Positions 58,191 through 64,000 of a DNA stretch of 64,000 nucleotides are shown piece after piece. The stretch's first letter is position 1; each line of letters begins with the position of its first letter. The DNA is from Aphidius gifuensis (lineage: Eukaryota > Arthropoda > Insecta > Hymenoptera > Braconidae). The notes beneath the pieces are model-generated. The model saw only the letters and a program-made list of their open reading frames with translations, had not been told where the DNA came from and ran no database searches. Position numbers and translations under genes: made by a program. The stretch covers positions 20,244,154 through 20,308,153 of the forward strand of contig NC_057788.1 in NCBI RefSeq assembly GCF_014905175.1, written 5' to 3'.

Positions 58191-59737
58191 ACAATATGAA
58201 GCTGATGATAGATTTGTAATCGATGAAGATTATTCAAGTTATTATCAAAAAAAAAAATGATAAATTGATTGACAAATCAAATGATGATGATTTTACAAAA
58301 ATGATAGGACTAAAACGTAAACGCTATACTGAAGAATAAAAAAAAAAACGTTAAAATAACAATCAAAGAAATTTTAACATTTGCATTTTTTTAATATTTT
58401 TTACATATTAATTTTGCAATGACGACTGTAAAATAATTAAAAATTATTTACCACCTTATTTTAAATTTAAATTATAAAAACGAGTTTTACACAATAAGTC
58501 CTTATCAAAAAAAAACGGCTGATCATTGACATTAGCATTTTTATTATTCGTATAGCTTATAATATTTATCAAAATAAGTAGGTATTTTTCATGTGCTTAG
58601 TTGTAAAAAAAAAAAAACTAAACCCACGAAAATTTATTACGTACTAATTATGTGTTATTTTACTGACGCTACAGCATTCTCATTGCTCACTGAGATTTGC
58701 TTAATAAAACATTTGCTTATTGGGAAACTATTTCTAATTTTCATGTCATATTACAACTACCTGATATATCAAAAAAGACTCCAGCAGCTTGACGGGTATT
58801 CATTTAGTAAGGCCTATAAATACTTTAGGCATAGTTCAGCCGAATTAAAAAAATATGATGAAGAACACAGCCACATTCTCGATGGAGAAATATGATTACT
58901 TGTCAACGAATAAAATTAAGGGACTTGCTAATAATTATTCCTTAAGGAAACTACTTCTAATTTTCATGCCATGGAAAAATTGATTATTTGTCAATGCATA
59001 AAATTAATATTTTGTTTAATAATTTATTATTTATAATAAAACGTTTTAAAATTTGAATGTATTTTAAATTTACATCATTTTTTTATTTTCTTTTGAAGTT
59101 TAATAAATTTATTTGTGTTAATGAATTGAATTAAAATTTATTTGAAACAATCTATATATATGATTAAAAAACAAAATTAAATTTAAAATTATTTTACAAA
59201 GATTATTTTAGAAACTTGTATAATCGTAATTTAATAATTTTTTTCTTCAACTTGATGTTTCGAAGTAAACAAATTGAATTTATGTACAAAAAAATAAAAA
59301 TATATTTTTTCCAAGAGAAAAAAATTAAAATAAAAGTAAATAAAAAATTTTTTGTTTTATACATTTTGTATGTATAAAGAACGATTAGAATTTATATTTC
59401 TCAACAATTCAAATTATTAGGCTTAGCAACAGGCGTCATCAGATCACATGATAATGATTTTAGTAAAAAATAAATAAAAGATAAAATTAATATGTTTTTT
59501 AAACTCTGCTTTTAGATGTAGAAAAGATAAGAAAAAAATATGGCAAATAGTACATTTGATCTCAGTTAAATGTGAAAAATAATAAAATTATAACGATATA
59601 TAATAAATTATATTCAAGATGTGATAAGCTGTCCCTATAAAAAGGCTAAACAATTAATTAAAATAATTAGATCTTTGTCATCAGTATAAACTCATGGTAT
59701 CTATTCAAATCAGTGCGCTAAAACTATATATTCAACG
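58191..59737 (+). promoter_or_regulatory. Upstream region and TATA box of LRR copy 2
   Basis: 58370-59737 is the counterpart of 40181-41399. TATA core TATAAAAA at 59636-59643, ~95 bp before the ATG, with the same initiator-like TCATCAGT. A 150-bp stretch at 58750-58905 has no match in copy 1 and reads YQKRLQQLDGYSFSKAYKYF and then SSAELKKYDEEHSHILDGEI in one frame, so it may be an inserted exon fragment of unknown origin. Confidence 0.55.
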
Positions 59738-62700
59738 ATGAATAATATTAATTTTTTAAGTATAATAATTAAATTAATATTCATCATACATCCATCATTT
59801 GTTTTTTCGGAAACAACTTATTGTTATACAACTCTTTTGGGAACCTACAAAAGTTGTGAGACAGGTACTTGGACATTTTTTAGCGAAAACAATTCAGCTA
59901 TCAATGTATATCCAGATAAAATTGAAATCACAAATAAAAAAGTTAACGTTATTCAAAATAATGCATTGAAAAATATATCATCTTTGTCCATCAAATCTTT
60001 ACAACTCAATTTGGCTGATGTAAAATTGCATATTGAACCACTTGCGTTTTCAAATTTACAATCATTGGAAAATCTTGAAATTAATTCAGCTTCAGTTTTG
60101 CTGGACCCCGATATTTTTTATGATTTGAATAATTTAAAACATCTCAAAATTCAACTGGACAATAAAACAAAATCATATCTCAATGATGTATTGAATAAAC
60201 ATCCGAATTTACATGAATTGGAATTTTTCAATCATCAAGATGCTGATATTTGCGATTTTACTAGTCGAGATACTTCTCTCAATATTCTACATATTCAATA
60301 TACTCAAAGTTCCCTGAGAGTAATATCTCGTCATTCACTTCATTGTTTAAAAAATCTTCAACATCTTACAATAACTGAGAGCAATTTAAATTTCATTGTT
60401 CCTGGTACATTTAATGCATTGAAAAAATTGAAAAAAGTGTCTATCGTATCAAGCAAAGAACTGACTCGAATACCTTCAAATGTATTCAATGTTCGGAGTT
60501 TTGAAATTATAAATTTGAGTAATAATTCAATTGAACAAATTGACAATGGAGCATTTATAACTGGAAGTAATAAATTATTATTACTCAATTTGAGCTACAA
60601 TTCATTGCAAGTTATTGAAGAAGGTTTTTTTCAAAATATTCATTGCAAGGTTATTGATCTTACGAAAAATAAATTAGTCTATATCGTTTATGAGGCATTT
60701 GATAAATCACAAATTGATATCATTTATTTATTTGACAATAATTTATTTATGTTTGATTATTCAAATTGGGGTCTTAATGTCAGTACCATTGTTTATTTAA
60801 AATACATAAATTTTGATACTGCATCGGATAATATTAAAAAATCAATGAGTTCAATGGATCACAATGACAACATATGTTACTTGAGTCAAAATTATTATTT
60901 TAAAATTTGTACATCTAGCACGAAACTTAAATCAGTTAAAAGTCTTAGTGAAAACTGGCAGCCTCAATCACTTGAAATAACAGACAACAGTATTTCATCA
61001 ATTGAAGAAAATGCATTTAATAATTTGAGTATAAAACTTTTGATAATAAATTCTCCTGTTGAGAAATTTGAATTATTTCCCGCATCATTCGCTGGTTTAA
61101 AAGAACTTAGAGTTCTCAGACTCAATACTAAACCAATTCAAATTAAAACATATATTCTTGATCATCTAACGTCATTAAGATTTCTTGAAATTTCAGTAGA
61201 TGAATATTCCGATATTCCTCTCTGTAAATTATTTAAAAATCTCAAGTTTTTTGGAAACTTACAACTTATACGTCAACGTAAAATTGATATTTGTGATAAT
61301 AAATTATGCGAAAATAATAATTTTAATATATCAGCTCTTCATTATGAAAATGGAACATTTACAAATTTACAAAGAACTGCATTTTCGTGTTTAAAAAAAC
61401 TTAAATATCTCTCTGTAACAAGTAGCAATCTTGAAGTCATTGAAGCAAATGCATTTGACGGTCTTGATAATATAGAACATTTAATTTTGGCATCAAATCA
61501 AATAAAATCGATTGATAATAAATTATTTATGAATAAAAATTTATCACTGCTTGACTTGAGTTATAACTCTTTGACTCATATTAAACAAGATACATTTTTT
61601 GGTCTTAAAACAAAGGTATTAGATATATCACATAATAAAATTATTGAAATTGATGATGGTGTATTTAAAAACATGAATATTGATCATCTATATTACTATC
61701 ATAATGTTGGTGTTTTTAATAATTCTCGTAATTGGTATCTTGATGATTCACAAATAGAAAATAACTGTGTTACTCAAGATACATACAGAATTTGTATGAA
61801 AAGAAAAACTTTAACATCTATTGATATGCCATATGAACATTCATTTTCTCAATCATTATTGTCGTCTTTTGTCGGATGGCTTATAACAAGTGATACACTT
61901 AAAATATCTGACGAGAGAATATCGTCAATGGGTAAATATGTATTTAAAGATTTGCAATTTACAAATTATCCAAAAACATTAATTATTTATAAAAATATTA
62001 AAAGTGAATTTTTCATTCATCCTGAATCATTTGATGGTTTGTTAAATTTGGAAAATTTAGAATTAAATGTTGGACCTGTTGAACTTAAAGAAAATTTATT
62101 TGATGGTTTAATATCACTAAAATATTTAAAAATTGAAATTAAATATAATCCACAATCACCTTCGAAATATATCAATAATGTATTAAAAACTGTTCCAAGT
62201 TTGAGGGTATTGGAAATTTTAAAAAGTGATTCAGTTAATATTTGTGAAAATCCAAGATCCAATAACAATTTACTGTCTATCACAGGTCTTTATTATACTG
62301 GTGGATCAATCAGTAAATTACCAACAAATTCATTATTGTGTCTACAGAATCTGGAAAAATTGTCAATAACACAAACACAACTGACGACAATTGAAGCTGG
62401 TGTATTTGATTCAATGGATACTCTCAAATATATAAATTTGGCACTCAACAAAATAACTCATATTTCTACTGGTGTTTTTAATTATTTAAATAACCTAATT
62501 ACACTCGATCTAAACCATAATAAAATCAGTGACATCGATAGTAAATCATTGATGAAATCTGATAATAATAATTTACGTCTTCTCAATTTAAGTTACAATG
62601 AACTCACAGTTATTAAAAAAGATATTTTTAAAAATGTTAAATGCAAACAATTAGATTTATCACATAACAAAATTAGCATTATTGAAAATGATGCATTCAA

Positions 62701-62833
62701 AAATACTAATATTCACGATATATTTTTACTTAATAATTGTATCAGTACTCCAGTAAAAGAAGTTTGGAAGATTCCTTCATTTACTTTTGTTCATCATAAA
62801 AAATTGTATCATTTTGTACATTGTCATATATAA
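59738..62833 (+). CDS. Secreted three-module LRR protein, copy 2 (intact)
   Basis: A single uninterrupted frame of 1031 codons. Residues 1-24 are a signal peptide. The rest falls into three homologous ~300-residue modules, each opened by a cysteine pair: C29/C40 (CYTTLLGTYKSC), C380/C391 (CYLSQNYYFKIC) and C677/C686 (CVTQDTYRIC). Each module then has extracellular-type LRRs (A-F-x-x-L-x-x-L-x-x-L-x-I), a mid-module ICD/ICEN motif (171, 519, 836) and an F/L-x-C-L-K/Q-N/K-L-x-x-L motif (C202, C551, C868). There is no transmembrane segment, so the product is secreted. Similar secreted LRR proteins are prominent in venoms of some aphid-parasitoid wasps (established knowledge for the class, not for this protein). 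Expression is likely strong given the TATA box. Copy 1 lies 18 kb upstream; KAT14 is convergent downstream. Confidence 0.9.
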   Translation: MNNINFLSIIIKLIFIIHPSFVFSETTYCYTTLLGTYKSCETGTWTFFSENNSAINVYPDKIEITNKKVNVIQNNALKNISSLSIKSLQLNLADVKLHIEPLAFSNLQSLENLEINSASVLLDPDIFYDLNNLKHLKIQLDNKTKSYLNDVLNKHPNLHELEFFNHQDADICDFTSRDTSLNILHIQYTQSSLRVISRHSLHCLKNLQHLTITESNLNFIVPGTFNALKKLKKVSIVSSKELTRIPSNVFNVRSFEIINLSNNSIEQIDNGAFITGSNKLLLLNLSYNSLQVIEEGFFQNIHCKVIDLTKNKLVYIVYEAFDKSQIDIIYLFDNNLFMFDYSNWGLNVSTIVYLKYINFDTASDNIKKSMSSMDHNDNICYLSQNYYFKICTSSTKLKSVKSLSENWQPQSLEITDNSISSIEENAFNNLSIKLLIINSPVEKFELFPASFAGLKELRVLRLNTKPIQIKTYILDHLTSLRFLEISVDEYSDIPLCKLFKNLKFFGNLQLIRQRKIDICDNKLCENNNFNISALHYENGTFTNLQRTAFSCLKKLKYLSVTSSNLEVIEANAFDGLDNIEHLILASNQIKSIDNKLFMNKNLSLLDLSYNSLTHIKQDTFFGLKTKVLDISHNKIIEIDDGVFKNMNIDHLYYYHNVGVFNNSRNWYLDDSQIENNCVTQDTYRICMKRKTLTSIDMPYEHSFSQSLLSSFVGWLITSDTLKISDERISSMGKYVFKDLQFTNYPKTLIIYKNIKSEFFIHPESFDGLLNLENLELNVGPVELKENLFDGLISLKYLKIEIKYNPQSPSKYINNVLKTVPSLRVLEILKSDSVNICENPRSNNNLLSITGLYYTGGSISKLPTNSLLCLQNLEKLSITQTQLTTIEAGVFDSMDTLKYINLALNKITHISTGVFNYLNNLITLDLNHNKISDIDSKSLMKSDNNNLRLLNLSYNELTVIKKDIFKNVKCKQLDLSHNKISIIENDAFKNTNIHDIFLLNNCISTPVKEVWKIPSFTFVHHKKLYHFVHCHI

Positions 62834-62926
62834 TACATTTTTACTATTTCAATATATACAAAAAAAAAAAAAAAAACTTATTATCTATCTACTTGTTTGC
62901 ATACTTATACGATTATTTGTAAAAGC

Positions 62927-62932
62927 AATAAA
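62927..62932 (+). terminator. Polyadenylation signal of LRR copy 2
   Basis: AATAAA 93 bp after the stop, in the same GCAATAAAAACACAATT context as copy 1. The 62940-63303 stretch beyond holds TTTATTTCAGCTTTATGTAC, matching 47722 next to the KAT14 scrap, and no gene. Confidence 0.75.
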
Positions 62933-63303
62933 AACACAATTTATACATTTAACCATTTTGTTTTATTTAAAGATATTCTGTTTTAAAAAAAAAAATAAAA
63001 AAATAATAATTTTATTTCAGCTTTATGTACACGAGATAATGACTTTTAATTTGCAGAATATTTTTTAGTTCTTTAGATGCTTCATAATGCTGTTCAATAT
63101 CTAGGTAGTTTCTATTTTTTCATGCCCTTCCCTGAATACTATTCCCAGGGCCTCAAAAAAAAAACCCTATGACTGCCTGAGTTTCAAGCGTTTAGTGGCT
63201 TGATCAGTCACTAGCTTAAGAGTCTTTTAAAAATAATAAACAAATAATAAAAACCATAACAAAGTCGAATTGAGTTATTTCATTTGGTTCATTATTTTAA
63301 CGT

Positions 63304-64000
63304 TTATTGACTTAATCTTAAAAAAAATGCATGACATGATTCATTTGGTCCAGGTGTCATATATTTATCATAAAAATTTTGAATAAATTCTTCAACTTTA
63401 AAACCAAATTTTTGATAAAGTAATAATGCTGGATTTGTAACAGACACATGTAGTGTCAAGTCTTTTTTCATGTATGTTTGTGTTAAATGATACATCATAA
63501 AATTTCCAATACCAGCTCGTCGCCATTCTGGACGAGTAAAAACAAAAGATATGTATGCAGTGTTGTAATCAATATCTGGAATCATAACTGCAAATCCAAT
63601 GACTAATTTTTTGTACAAAACGACACAGGTAGTTTCTGGATACTGCAAACACTCTGTTACTGAAAGAAAAAATAAAATAAAGAATTAAAATTGAGCTAGA
63701 AAAACAAACATTATTAAATTATTGATTTAATTTATAAATAAGTATCAACTTACAATCAACACCAGCCCAAAAATATTGTTTACAAAGACTGTTCATTGCT
63801 GGAATATGTTGTGGTTTGACATAACAATAATCAATAGTTCCAATTGGTTCAGGAATCCAATTTTTATTATTTCGATTAACTTTGGCTTTCAATTCTTCCA
63901 TGACACGAAGCCAAAGTGGTCGACAATTTTTATCACGTCTTATAAATGGTGGCAATGTTCTACCAGTATAAGGACTTTCTACATGTTGTAGCTCCATAAA
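63304..64000 (-). CDS. KAT14: KAT14 (CSRP2BP), ATAC-complex acetyltransferase, C-terminal part
   Basis: Two minus-strand exons: 64000 (window edge) to 63754, and 63659-63304 with stop TAA. The junction VD|L-TECLQYPE is GT-AG and in phase. The second exon is the GNAT acetyltransferase domain: TTCVVLYKKLVIGFAVMIPD, then PEWRRAGIGNFMMYHL (the R-R-x-G-x-G/A acetyl-CoA loop) and NPALLLYQKFGFKVEEF, ending CHAFFLRLSQ. The first has PIGTIDYCYVKPQHIPAMNS. This matches metazoan KAT14, a subunit of the ATAC histone acetyltransferase complex in the nucleus. The 5' part lies outside the window. Convergent with LRR copy 2. Confidence 0.93.

Overview
This is an AT-rich, intron-containing eukaryotic window, very probably from a hymenopteran insect and possibly a parasitoid wasp. 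The organism call rests on four things: a classic insect odorant-binding protein gene, an animal KAT14 (ATAC complex acetyltransferase) gene, short insect-type introns, and two large secreted leucine-rich-repeat (LRR) proteins of a kind that is abundant in some braconid venoms. The species call is inference only.

Layout. 1-2.3 kb: spacer, then a five-cysteine-spacing-perfect odorant-binding protein gene (first exon not found). 2.3-8.3 kb: one ~6 kb foldback element made almost wholly of satellite. 8.3-22 kb: a graveyard of decayed gene pieces (LRR, RUN domain, UDP-glucose pyrophosphorylase, Ulp1/SENP protease, USP-like, Fanzor/TnpB-like nuclease C-terminus, PDCD2L-like exon, AAA-ATPase-like/PD-(D/E)XK protein) cut by many copies of one foldback MITE family, ending with an apparently intact two-exon double-RING 3' gene end. 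22.1-30.2 kb: a second giant inverted-repeat element that encloses several nested mobile elements, including a solo LTR and two elements with tRNA-like (Pol III box) segments. 31.5-33 kb: a third tRNA-like-bearing TIR element with six 112-bp tandem repeats.

33.3-63 kb is the most informative part. It holds a tandemly duplicated cassette: [Ig-like type I membrane protein gene] - [secreted LRR gene] - [KAT14]. The Ig-like gene (33.3-39.6 kb, 13 exons by my splice model) is carried once in nearly complete form, but a TA-flanked MITE sits inside exon 4 next to a one-base frameshift, and a solo LTR sits in intron 5. Two decayed remnants of its 5' end lie at 39.8 and 57.9 kb. The LRR gene exists as copy 1 (41.4-46.4 kb, with a 1.84 kb insertion in its coding region that could be spliced out in frame) and intact copy 2 (59.7-62.8 kb, 1031 codons). 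A 40-bp scrap of KAT14 follows copy 1, and the true KAT14 3' end follows copy 2 in convergent orientation. Between them lie members of a ~1.2-2 kb non-coding repeat family and a decayed non-LTR retrotransposon with a UAAUG stop-start junction, flanked by unusually long (~135-145 bp) direct repeats.

How the parts work together: the LRR proteins have signal peptides, no membrane anchor, strong TATA boxes and a three-fold internal module structure, which suggests a highly expressed secreted product that duplicated recently. The adjacent Ig-like receptor shares the duplication history but has been degrading. Nearly all other DNA is mobile-element-derived. Exon models come from reading splice sites and reading frame by eye and have no transcript support.
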